A DNA stretch of 64,000 nt from Limnephilus marmoratus (GCA_917880885.1 OU862915.1:36154676-36218675); one strand, 5' to 3'. Counted from the stretch's first letter, positions 11,180 to 20,374 are shown. Notes: generated by a model not told the origin, from the letters alone. Numbers and translations: made by a program.

Positions 11180-12421
11180 TTATAAGACTTTTAAAGAGAC
11201 CGCATCGCACTGATTGACGACTGACCAAGAGAGGTCAGGGGCGTAATGATGATCAGGGTTAACAAGATGGATGTTTTGCCAATTTGATAACGCCCGAGAA
11301 CTTGATGTGATGGAATTTACTGATTCCGTATTCCCAATTTTTACAATGTCTTTCACATGGTAATTTCCGATGTGTTTACCAGAGATGTCAGACAATCGAT
11401 AAACGAGGTCTGAGATCTTTTTTAGAACTTTCGTTTTTACAAAGCGAGGTGCCAATTTGGCAGAGAAGTACAGCGCACCTTGCGACAAAGTGTTGTTTCT
11501 TCTCCAAACGATGTCTTCTTCCTTGAACGTGACGTGCTTTCTGCGAAGGTTATACCTGTAGGCGCTCTTTTGGTGGGCCAATAGTAGAGCGTCTGTTACT
11601 TCACTATAGATAGCGGAGAGTTCCTCCAAGCGGTGGGCGTAATTTGCTGCAGGGTCTGCTGTGGAGGAAGGGGTGGGTGGAAGGCAAATGTCAGGGTGTA
11701 ATGAACCGTGAACTACTTGTTCCATGCCGTGTTTGAGAAAAAATGGTGTATAGCCTGTAGCGAGGTTCACCGTGTTGTTCATGGCTGCTTGTATTTTGTC
11801 TAATTTTTTGCACCATGTACGTTGGTCCTTGCCAACCAGAATTGCCAGAGCCGTGTTTATGGTCTGGTTGTATCGTTCGACGGTGTTGTTCTGTGGGGTG
11901 TAAAGGGTATTGTAGAATACATCCTTTATACCATATTTAGACAAAAACTCTTTAAATTCTAGAGCTATAAATTGTTTGCCATTGTCGCATATTATAGTAC
12001 GAGGAATACCGTAGGGTATGAAAATATGCTTCTCTAATAGATTGGTTATTGCTGCTGCGGTCGCCCTTTTCAGAGGAAACAACCAGCAATATTTGGAAAA
12101 GACATCCACCACACTGAGTATATGCATGTAACCGGCGTAGCTTCTAGGGAAAGGTCCGATGAGGTCCATTGAGAAGGATTGAAGTGGTCTATCGGCACGT
12201 TTGGGGTTGCCCATTAGACCAGACGGTGGTGCCATACTGTGTTTGTATGCCTTACAGATGTCGCATTTGGAAATATATGAACGAACTTGTTTGAATAGAC
12301 CAGGCCAATAATATCTTAGAGATATTTTTTCATATGTTTTAAAGGTTCCAGGGTGTATGGAATCTACGGCACTGTGGTTATTGATAATAACCTGTTCTCT
12401 ATTTTCGAGAGGGACTACCAT
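11180..12421 (-). CDS. Stand-alone Ty3/Gypsy integrase, 413 residues
   Basis: The protein would insert linear element DNA into the genome. An N-terminal zinc-binding HHCC module is complete: H16, H23, C53, C56. The catalytic core has D86 (in SMDLIG), D146 (in ICDNGK) and E182 (in NTVERYN), with 35 residues between the last two (DD35E). A GPY/F-like C-terminal region follows (VWRRNN to about the VKDI segment). It is very close to the integrase part of the pol of element A. What is odd is the start. The ATG at 12421 lies where D keeps its gag start, and the flanking leader matches D, so a deletion has joined the gag initiator to pol just upstream of integrase; a short shared GT-CCTC stretch is present at the join. 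The frame is intact, so a separate integrase could be translated without protease processing. Whether it is active is unknown. Confidence 0.85.
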   Translation of the reverse strand: MVVPLENREQVIINNHSAVDSIHPGTFKTYEKISLRYYWPGLFKQVRSYISKCDICKAYKHSMAPPSGLMGNPKRADRPLQSFSMDLIGPFPRSYAGYMHILSVVDVFSKYCWLFPLKRATAAAITNLLEKHIFIPYGIPRTIICDNGKQFIALEFKEFLSKYGIKDVFYNTLYTPQNNTVERYNQTINTALAILVGKDQRTWCKKLDKIQAAMNNTVNLATGYTPFFLKHGMEQVVHGSLHPDICLPPTPSSTADPAANYAHRLEELSAIYSEVTDALLLAHQKSAYRYNLRRKHVTFKEEDIVWRRNNTLSQGALYFSAKLAPRFVKTKVLKKISDLVYRLSDISGKHIGNYHVKDIVKIGNTESVNSITSSSRALSNWQNIHLVNPDHHYAPDLSWSVVNQCDAVSLKVL

Positions 12422-13834
12422 GGTGTATAGGATTGTGTTAGAGTGACCTTATGTTGGAAAAAGTGAGAACTAGACTCGCAATTGGAAAGAAATTGGGCAG
12501 AGATTGACCACTGGGGACGTATTTTTACAAAAAGTTTTTGAAAAAAAACGCGTTTTTTATAAGTGTTTGGTTTATTTGAAAATTTGGGCAGGGGTTTGCC
12601 TCAAAAAACGTGATTTTGTAAAAAAATCCAGATGTTTTGGAAATTTGTTGAAAATTTTCAAAGTCTGGATATGAAAATTTCACAGGCCGGGATTCATCTT
12701 AATGGAACACGTTTTTAGAAATTATTCCGATGTTTTTGAAAAAGGTTTGCAAATTTGCAAAAGTCCGGAAAAGAAAAAAAATAAAAAAAACGGAAACGAG
12801 GTTCGCCTCAAACGAGCATGTTTTTGAATATTTCCATTAGCTTTCCAAAGGGGAATTCTTAAGAAAGGAAAGAAATATTTTTGTTTTATACGAGTTTTCG
12901 TGGAAGTATTTGTTTGAAAATTCAACAATGTCTTGGGGAATAGTTTTTTATTTACGTGGCTAGGCTGTAGCCTGATTTGAGCATCACCAATTTTTGGTAT
13001 TTACCCGCCGACTTCCTTTTGTCATAACAAGTTATATGCAGAAATGTGCATACGGATATAATGCCTGACTCGAGGAATCGACGTCAACGCGAACTAGGCA
13101 TTATTCGAATTATGTCGTCTGTTTCTTTATGAAAGATGATAGGTGCGCAAGAAAAAGGGAGAAACGGACGACAGAAGTACAAAAAAAATGCCCAATTGTC
13201 AAAAGGTAGAATGAATTTAATCCACTTGTTTCCCTTAAGCTGCAAAATATGCCGTTATATATACAGGTGAGTATTTTGCGAAATAGTCCCCTACCCGCAG
13301 AATATGTCGATATCAAATACAGACCAGCACTCTGCGGAATAAGTTTATTAATAAAAACTGGTTAATTAACTTTCGGGAAACGAAGCGGGTAATTGGTTTA
13401 TCATATACAGGATTTTAATTGTTGAATAACTTTGTTTTAAATATTTGTGTACATTTCCACTATTAATCTTGTATTTGAAACTAGCAAATTTAGTCGGTCG
13501 ACACTTGTAAACACTATATTATTCACGACGGCAACTTTCTTGGTTGAGCACTTTACGTAGGAATACCGGTGATAATGTTTTGTCGAGTGACGACTCGAAA
13601 ATGAAGGAATCGTGCCCGTGATAATTTAAATTGCAATTCGAAGTTACAATCGCGCCGGGGTTCTTGATGGAAATGCTAGACAAATTGGGGATAACGAGAC
13701 AAAACATTATACATTATAAAGTTTAAACAATTGCTGATTGAAGAACGAGACTGTGGGACCGTGAAGAGGGAGGGAAAAAAATTGCCCCTAAGTTGGAAAC
13801 CAGTGTTGGCATTGGGGAGGTGAGGAAAAAAATT
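12422..13834 (-). other. Leader (5' untranslated region) of element C
   Basis: About 1.4 kb between the primer-binding site and the ATG, almost the same as the D leader but with a single copy of the roughly 95-bp unit (12583-12665) that D has amplified. No convincing coding frame was seen. It contains an extra, decayed primer-site/LTR-end relic at about 13773-13821. Confidence 0.7.
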
Positions 13835-13871
13835 GCCACACGTTGGGCGACAGTGTTAGCATCGGCGCTAC
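13773..13871 (-). repeat. Duplicated primer-site/LTR-end junction in element C
   Basis: Two units about 51 bp apart share GGAAAAAAATTGCC, then a primer-site-like stretch, then TGTTGGCATTGG in the inner copy or TGTTAGCATCGG in the real junction. The inner copy therefore looks like a fossil of an older primer-binding site plus the last dozen bases of an LTR. That fossil LTR end resembles the D-type end at least as well as C's own. Confidence 0.6.
13835..13852 (-). other. Primer-binding site of element C (Lys-like)
   Basis: In element sense this reads TGTCGCCCAACGTGTGGC, one base inside the 5' LTR. It differs at two positions from the site TGGCGCCCAACGTGGGGC used by retroelements primed with a lysine tRNA. 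Confidence 0.65.
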
Positions 13872-14542
13872 TTGCGGCCAACGCCAAACCCAAAACCTGG
13901 AAAGGACATGCAATAAACAAGCCGGCGGCTAGCTCTGCACAGCCGGCGCGAGCAAGGTCCCTCTTAAACCCAGGGCGAGTGTTTGTGGTTCGCTTGTAAA
14001 TTCCTACTCCCCTTCCTTTCCTCAAAATCTCCAGGTCTCCTTCCTCAATCAGAACACAGTAGTTATGCACGAAAAAGGGTTTTATTCATTTAAAGGTGAA
14101 CAGGGTTCTACAAAAGGCCAGCATCGGCACTACACACATGAGTATTTGGCTATCTCTAATTAATTCTATCATAACGGGGGAGCTTCTCTCAACTCTCTCT
14201 ACACGTGTTTAGTGAATTTAAATGTCAGTTCTTAACACACAGAGGGGTAGCAAGGTTCATTGGTACTCACAAACAGGAGATAGGCGGTCGGCAGACAGGT
14301 ACTGAGGAGGCGGGAGCCTCTGGAGCACAATGCACAATTAAAGTAAACATCGCGAGCGTTTACGGAGAGCGCAATCACGGGGACACAGTTGTTATGCCGA
14401 AGGTCGGCCGAGGAATGAATGCCGGGAGCCGCTCGGCGCTTGGCTACTTGTGTCGAGCGGTGCGGGGAAAGGGGGGCGGAGGGCCTGTGTAAGGGGTCAA
14501 TTCGCTATTAGCTCGCACGGGAATCAATTCCGTAACGTAACA
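13854..14542 (-). repeat. 5' LTR of element C
   Basis: 689 bp, paired with 6682-7370. The differences noticed are AAACAGG versus AAGCAGG near 14272 and GTGTAAGG versus GTGCAAGG near 14490. Confidence 0.9.
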
Positions 14543-15000
14543 ATGTATTTAATACAAGTTTACCGTTATTCAAGAAATATCTGAACAATATTTTTATGTA
14601 GAATATTTTGATATCTAAGGAGCATCACGTAGATTCTATTGCATATATTTGTGTATTTCTATAATTAATCTACAATGTTAAAACTTGTCAACTTTTCTTT
14701 TTATGTATCTTGTTGTATGTAATTCATGACATTTTATTAGTCACCTGTAAATTTTGTAATTACTATCATATATACTAGTTTATTTATATGCCATTTACAA
14801 CTTAGAAACTTTGTCTTTTATTGTAATGCACTATCTTTCCTTAAATTAATCTGTATACCTACCTTTCATATGATGTTTACTAGTTATATTTTTATAGTTT
14901 ATGTTTTTTATTCAAAAAAACTGTCTCTGTATTATAAACTTGCCATGTAAAATCCCATCAGGGCGTTGAAAATTAATAAATAAAATAAAAATAAATAAAT
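14543..15000 (+). pseudogene. Non-LTR retrotransposon 3' end, part 2 (split by element C)
   Basis: This begins with the second ATGT copy. The reverse-transcriptase frame continues for about 19 residues to a TAG near 14600. An AT-rich untranslated region follows and ends in an (AAATA)n-type tail at about 14968-15000. Together with 6377-6681 it forms the 3' end of one truncated non-LTR copy. Confidence 0.65.
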
Positions 15001-15335
15001 GTTCGGATTCATGTGGTGAGTTTTGTCCGGATCTTGGCAGCAGATGCGTCTGCCCACAAACTGCATGTCAGGCTGGATCGGGAAAAACTGATTGAGGTTG
15101 ACCTTTTGACCTTCTAGCAGGACTCTCTTAGAACATCGATTTGCACGCAGTGGGAGGATTAGATGTACGTCCGTCACTTCTAGACATACTAGCCCACACA
15201 TTCCTATCCTTTCTCCTTCCCATAACTTCCCTCCTTTCCTAAATAGCCCCTCCTCACATCATTCCGAAAGATGACCTGGGCTCTGAGAGAATTATTTTCC
15301 CCAGGGACTCCTGTGTGGAGCTAATTTAAAAAATT
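15001..15335 (+). repeat. SINE-like repeat, 5'-truncated copy
   Basis: It begins inside the family at the ATTCATG.GGTGAG block and runs through GCAGATGCGTCTGCCCAC to the terminal hairpin GGGCTCTGAGAGAATTATTT with its partner, then TGTGTGGAGC and an A-rich tail. It follows the A-rich tail of the non-LTR element directly. Confidence 0.6.
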
Positions 15336-15698
15336 TTAAAGTGGATTTTTTTAACAAAAAACTACAAACAACAGCGTGCATATGTTTATGTACGATCAGA
15401 ATTTTTTTTATTTTTTATTTTAGATATCTCGTTCAAAGCATCGAAACCAAGTTAATTAACAACTCGTGTGAACGATTTTTTTCGTAGACATCCTGTATTT
15501 CACCCCATGATATCGCTACCACCTACAAATTTCGAATAATTTGGCAGGCAATGGAGTGAAAATATTGGATGATTATCCAAAAAGTTAAACTGAATTTTAA
15601 TGCTGATCGAACGAATAAATTGGGAATTTGGACCTGGCTGGATATTAAATATAAAGTTTGCACGTGTTCGCTGAACCCTTCGGTAAATGAACGAAGAT
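15336..15698. other. Unassigned AT-rich stretch
   Basis: Nothing recognisable apart from poly-T and poly-A runs. Confidence 0.35.
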
Positions 15699-16975
15699 AT
15701 CTATACCCGAAAAGCATACGGATGCAAGTCCAAAAAGGTAAATGTTCAGGAGAGCCAAAAACTATTTTTTCTCTTACTATGGTCTCTCTTTTCGGATATC
15801 CATGCAAATCAATTAGTTTTGTTTTATAAGCCTGGCAAATAAATTTTATACCTATCTAAAGCCTTTTTTTTATTCATTTTTATTCCAGTAAAAAGAAAAT
15901 TACATTTTCACTTCTAGAAATAATTAAACACATTAAACTAAATTATACATAACAATACAGCGCTATTCTATGTCGTTACTTTGTTTATTGAGAATAAACT
16001 TTAATAATTTTTTCATATATACCCAGCTTATTTTCGTTTTTAATGTTGTTTGGGATGTAATTATATAATTTTCCCCCTTTGTAACCAAGTTTACCATAGT
16101 TAGTGTGGATGGTGTTTAAATGTATGTTATCGCGTTAACGTGTAAAGTTTTGGTATACTTGGGACGTTTTAATGAATTCTGCGATGTTTTAAAAATGTTG
16201 TTTAAATAAAACGCTGACTTGAGTCAAACAAAAACATGAACTTGAGTCCTTCTGCTTCAAATGAAGTGGAATATTTTGTTATGATATGTTTAGTCCCATA
16301 GAAAGTGTAGTAATACTAGTAATGTATAATTTGAGTCATAATACTAAGAAAATACGTTGGATTTGAGTCTAACTAACTAACTAACTAACCATTAGGCCGT
16401 TTCCCCCGCAGGAGTAGGCAGAGAGGACCGACCGCCAAAAAACTCGGTCTTGGCACACACTCTTTGCCTCACTCACATTCATACATCGTCTCATATATAC
16501 TCTTCTATTATTCTGTTTTTGACATGGCACGTCTCATTCACTTCATCGTGCCATGTCTTCCTCGGGCGTCCATTCACATTATTTGCGTCATATATTATTT
16601 TTACCTTATTTCTTCGTTCATTCGCTCTACGTTCCCAAACCATCTGAGGGTTCCTTTCTTAATCTTACTCATTATGCTTACATCAGCCTAACATTCTTTG
16701 CGGATATCCACATTTCTTACACGATCATACATAATTTTTTAATACTTAAAATGCAAAAATCATAAAGATGCAAGTCCATATGTACATATTGTACATCTTT
16801 CTGCTTTTAAGATAGTTGCTGCATCTTGAATACATTTTTGAATTTTTTTTTCTCTTCATGACCTGTATCTTTCTGCCACTGATAAACATGATAATTTACT
16901 TCAAGTCTGCATCAAAAACTAATTTCTTCAAATTTTGGACTTGCATCCCTATGCTTCTCGGGTACGGATATTAAT
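15699..16975. repeat. Inverted-repeat pair about 1.28 kb apart
   Basis: The block at 15699-15740 (TACCCGAAAAGCATACGGAT then GCAAGTCC) returns in reverse complement at about 16933-16975 with few changes. The interval contains an (ACTA)n run near 16370-16390, a decayed non-LTR fragment on the minus strand, and further copies of the GATGCAAGTCC phrase near 16768. This could be a non-autonomous DNA element; no transposase was seen. Confidence 0.4.
16390..16690 (-). pseudogene. Decayed non-LTR reverse transcriptase fragment (RTE-like tail)
   Basis: Reading the minus strand gives LRWFGNVERMNEE, then after a frame change NGRPRKTWHDEV, the conserved RWFGH...R...GRPR..W.D end of RTE-type and related reverse transcriptases. 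A stop and a frameshift make it non-functional. A short imperfect hairpin, GACATGGCACG / CGTGCCATGTC at 16529-16566, lies in the same stretch, and a relative of that hairpin appears near 54364-54402. Confidence 0.5.
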
Positions 16976-17159
16976 AGACGATTTCTGTTTGTAATGCCTA
17001 TCTAATCGTTTTTTACGACAAAGAAAATTTTTCACGTGGATGGAGATAGTATTTTTGTTACTTTCTTTATTTACGATCAATAAATTTACGATGATTTGAT
17101 GCGTGTTGCAATAAAGACGGCAATCTCAACCATTGCATTGGTCTAAAAGGAGTTAGATA

Positions 17160-17560
17160 TTTATTGTATAACCAAAACCTCTGCCACAGTTCACCCCGAG
17201 TGGTTCGCTACGGTTGGTGACTTAGCAGGAGTGCTCGGGAATATAGGATGAGGTTCGTCCAGGTCTTTGAGGCAGATGCGTCCGCCCAGCTACCGTGTGG
17301 TGGGCAGGATCAAGAGAGATTGGTTGAGGGAGGTCTTTTATCTTCTCCAGCTGAAATCGCCTTGCACCGTGGTTGGAGGTATGGATTCATTCGTCCATCA
17401 CTCCTAGACACACCGACCTCCAGATTCCTAGCCACTCCTCATAGCTATATCCTTCCCAAAACTTCCCCTCCTTCCTTTCCTTAAAAAACCCTTCACACTG
17501 ACATAGTCTCTAAGGGAAATTATTTTCCTCAGGACTTCCTGTGTGGAGAATGTAAATAAA
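17160..17560 (+). repeat. SINE-like repeat copy
   Basis: It starts within the head at the TTATTGTATAACCAAAACCTC block and continues through GGTGACTTAGCAGGAGTGC and GCAGATGCGTCCGCCCAG to the terminal hairpin (CTAAGGGAAATTATTTTCCT and flanks) and TGTGTGGAGAATG with an A-rich tail. The order of blocks is the same as in the copy at 5781. Confidence 0.65.
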
Positions 17561-17951
17561 AATGGCAATGGACATTTTTGAATAAGTTTATTTAGATCTA
17601 CTTCGAAAATGGCAATCTCCGTAAGGGTATTGCAGGGTATGTAACTAAAACTATGCGGAATCCCTTTGGGCCAAGCAGAGAGACGGAACAAAAGTGGCAA
17701 TCTCCATCTGTTAATTGAAGATAACTAAATAATTTACCATTTAATCGCAATAAAATATGCACAGAGCGTTACTAATAGAAAAAATTAATTAACTAAAAAT
17801 AAATAAAATTATCGGAGATTGCGTCTTTTTTTAACAAGTCCTGTTAATCCAAGACACCACGAGATCTAGTTTGCATTCTGTTCGGGAAGAATCTTGTAAT
17901 CAAATATAAAGGTAGCAGCTCACAAAAGAAAATTCTTAGTAGAAGTATGTA
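17561..17951. other. Unassigned stretch
   Basis: No gene was seen. The phrase TGGCAATCTCC recurs in it and near 17120, so it is probably old repeat material. Confidence 0.3.
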
Positions 17952-18216
17952 TGACCGGTTTCGATTGACCTCAATCTTCTTAACCCTAGAAAGAGAGAGC
18001 ATATAAGACAGGGAAAGGACATCAGAGACTCGTTGGTGGAGGGGTAGGAGGAGGAGTCAAGGGAGGGTGGGGGTTACTTAGGGAGAAAGGGAATAACTTT
18101 AAAATTCTTTCATTCTTTCCATTTTGTTTACCTAATAAGCTTAACTCTGTACCGTAATTTAGTTTATATGTTTATTGTCCTGAGGAAGGTTGAGGTCAAC
18201 CGAAACCGGTCGACAA
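17952..18216. repeat. Inverted pair of hammerhead-like arms
   Basis: The left arm (17952-17985, minus strand) and right arm (18175-18216, plus strand) share the GAAACCGGTC block preceded by a hairpin. Stems are GATTG/CAATC on the left and GGTTG/CAACC on the right, a compensatory change. The arrangement matches the element at 850-1455. Confidence 0.4.
18175..18216 (+). other. Hammerhead-ribozyme-like motif (best copy)
   Basis: Helix I TTGTC (18175-18179) can pair with GACAA (18212-18216). Between them lie CTGAGGA (18180-18186), one extra A, stem GGTTG, loop AGGT, stem CAACC, GAAAC (18202-18206), CG and GTC (18209-18211). This places a candidate cleavage point after 18211. The extra A and the two-base helix-III loop are departures from the classical core. 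Confidence 0.35.
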
Positions 18217-18268
18217 ATATAAATCAAATAAAGTGGATTTAAACAAAGAACTTTTTTTATTCTTAATA

Positions 18269-18600
18269 AGGGAGGCGGAAATGGGTACCGCCGCCCCGGG
18301 AACCTTTATTAGAACACTTCTGCCATAGGTCACCCCAAGTGGTTCACTACGTTTGGTGATTTAGCAGGGGTGCCCGGGTTCATGGGGTGAGGTTTGTCTA
18401 CGTCTTGGAGGTGGATGACCAGGGCACACTGATCCCCAGATTCCTACCCACTCCTTAAACTTTTCCTTTTCCTTTCCAGAACTATTTACTCCCTCCTTTC
18501 CTTTAAAATACTCTCCACACAGCATCCCCAAAGATGACATAGGCCCTGAGGGAAATTATTTTCCTCAGGGCCTTTTGTGTGGAGCTCACGTAAAAAAAAT
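18269..18600 (+). repeat. SINE-like repeat copy with internal deletion
   Basis: It has the full head (GGGAGGCGGAAATGGGTACC) and full tail, with the middle third missing. The terminal hairpin is perfect here: the arms GGCCCTGAGG and CCTCAGGGCC flank an A/T-rich loop at about 18541-18571. A second, diverged tail block (CAGGGCCTCATTTGTGGAG) follows at about 18648-18690. Confidence 0.7.
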
Positions 18601-18690
18601 TTCAAGCCACAAAGTGTATGCTTTCTTCAATAATGAAAGTTATTATATTCAGGGCCTCATTTGTGGAGTTAATATAAAAAAAAATACGAA

Positions 18691-19144
18691 CTCCATGTGC
18701 AGGTGTATTTTGTGTTTTTATTTGTTCATAATTCTCAATTTATACGGAGATAAGTATATTTTCCATAACATAACCTAACTTTCAATCAACCTCTAACATA
18801 ATTATATAAGCCCTTTGTTTACTGAAGATATATCCGATACGCGTGTATCTGAGAACCCAAAGGAAGATAAAATTTTCCGTAACGTTTGAATTATTGATCA
18901 AACGTTTTCAAGTAGGTACTGAAAACTGGCATTTTGAAGTGTGTAATTAAAATATTATCGTATTTGATTTTTGGGGAATTCGTAAAATGTTTCGTTTTAG
19001 ATTCAATTTCAAAGCCTTCAATTTTCAGTTTCCTTTCAAATATGTATGTAATAATAATAAATGTTTTATTATCTTCCTTTTTGTAACAAATGGAGATATT
19101 GATATCCTCACTGGGATCTCTAAGTATTTCATTTTTTTCCACAG
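18691..19144. other. Unassigned AT-rich stretch
   Basis: No gene or array was recognised. Confidence 0.35.
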
Positions 19145-19245
19145 ATTCCATACAGGTGGCCCTGAAGAAAGTAATTTCCCTCGGGACCTACGCCATCTTC
19201 AGGGATGCTGTGTGGAGGCTATTTTTGTAGAAAGCAAGGAGTGAA
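19145..19245 (-). repeat. SINE-like repeat, 3' end only
   Basis: On the minus strand this shows the family's terminal blocks: CCACACAGCATCCCTGAAGAT, then the GGTCCCGAGGGAAATTACTT hairpin region. The rest of the element is absent. Confidence 0.55.
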
Positions 19246-19276
19246 CCTCACCTCCATGTTGTAGGAGGGAGGAAAC

Positions 19277-19915
19277 ACAAAGACTGGCAAATCCTTCCGC
19301 GGCCGAGCTGTGAGCTCAAGAACAAGTCGAAGAATTGACCCGTTCTCACGTTTATACACAGTCGACAAATTAGGAAAACATTTTTTTGAGATAATCTCTG
19401 GAACTATACATAATCCACCTATTTTGAAAGAAATTAACTTATATGTCCCAGACAAGTATACTCGTGGAAGGTCCCATACCCTTTTTTATGCTCCAAAAGC
19501 GAGGACTTCTGCCTATCAGAACGCGCCAGTCAACAGAGCGACTGAACTGCTCAACGAGTCTGCATTGACCATTGACATTTTTAACGTAACCTACAGGCAG
19601 TTTAACAATTATCTTTTGACGTATGTCACAAAGTAGTGAAACTGACCTTTTTATGTGTTTTGCTATACTTTTTGTCTAATTTGTAATCTTCTCCAAAATG
19701 AATTGGTGAATAACCGTTTTACGGAGAACATGAAAAAATAAATAAATAAATAAATGACAGTGACAAACGACAAATGTTTATAAACAGTTTTCATTTGTCA
19801 ACAGTGTACAAATGCGACCACAGTTGTCATATGTCAAGTGTGTACAAATGTGAGAACGGGTCAATTCTACGACTCATTCTTCAGTTCAACAGCTCGGCGG
19901 CAGAACGATTTGCCC
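19277..19915. repeat. Inverted repeat flanking a non-LTR fragment
   Basis: About 90 bp at 19277-19372 reappears in reverse complement at about 19820-19915; a shared core is GAGAACGGGTCAATTCT. The interval holds the tail of a non-LTR retrotransposon with its A-rich end, so an older palindromic element may have been split by that insertion. Confidence 0.45.
19379..19760 (+). pseudogene. Non-LTR reverse transcriptase C-terminus and 3' tail
   Basis: The frame to the TAG at 19634-19636 reads as a jockey/CR1-type tail: INLYVPDKYTRGR, then LFYAPKARTSAYQNAPVNRA, then a DIF block. An untranslated region of about 100 bases follows and ends in (AATA)n at about 19735-19757. The fragment is 5'-truncated exactly where the upstream inverted repeat ends. 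Confidence 0.65.
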
Positions 19916-20221
19916 TTGATTTTACTGTGCATAAATGCTGGGCGTGCGTTTGGCGTATTTCCCGATGTACACCGGTGCCGAAAGAATCAATAACACTAGT
20001 TCCTGAAAGCATCTTCCATTGAAACACTTGTAGAAAAAGACCAGCTTTTCCACCCGACTCCTAAAGATTTCAACCGCTTACTAAGATAGGAGAATCCAGA
20101 CTGCCCGTTTCTGCACAAATTAATTAATTAATTAATTAAATTTAGTTAAGAAAATAAAGACAATACTGGTAGTTCTTAGTCGAGGTACGACACAGTTAAA
20201 AAAAAGGACAGAATTTAATTT

Positions 20222-20296
20222 CGACACCTTAGCTCAGCTGGTAGAGCACTTGCCATTTAAGCAAAGGGTCCTGGGTTCGAGTCGCAAGAGCCCCAA
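20222..20296 (+). repeat. tRNA-like SINE head
   Basis: It has an A-box-like TAGCTCAGCTGGTAGAG and a B-box-like GGGTTCGAGTC at tRNA spacing, so RNA polymerase III could start here. The anticodon arm lacks the T normally found before the anticodon and the acceptor ends do not pair, so it is not a working tRNA gene. A second copy lies at 21579-21646. Confidence 0.6.
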
Positions 20297-20328
20297 CGTG
20301 CCAATATCTTTTTCTGATTTTTCTGTCT

Positions 20329-20374
20329 CGACATTTCCGATTCAGTTTCTACCGAAACTGAATCGGAAATGTCG
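20329..20374. repeat. Perfect 21-bp hairpin with a 4-base loop
   Basis: CGACATTTCCGATTCAGTTTC is followed by TACC and then by its exact reverse complement. It lies at the junction between the tRNA-like repeat and a non-LTR fragment. The related copy near 21650 has only one arm, in degenerate form. Confidence 0.85.

Larger units (their letters stand above)
6682..14542 (-). mobile_element. Element C: complete LTR retrotransposon that encodes only integrase
   Basis: An element of 7861 bp lies on the minus strand with two 689-bp LTRs that differ by about two bases by eye, and with matching 4-bp flanks. In element sense the order is: LTR (13854-14542), Lys-like primer-binding site, leader of about 1.4 kb, a single integrase frame (12421 down to 11180), a non-coding 3' region of about 3.8 kb with tandem repeats, a G-rich polypurine tract, LTR (6682-7370). 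Gag beyond its start codon, protease, reverse transcriptase and RNase H are absent. Near-identical LTRs mean that the element moved recently, presumably with proteins supplied by a relative such as element A. The deletion either predates that move or occurred during it. Confidence 0.9.

Noticed and set aside
20222..20296. A working tRNA gene
   Set aside because: A and B boxes are present, but the acceptor ends do not pair and the base before the anticodon is wrong; it lies in a repeat with a sister copy, so it is a SINE-type head.
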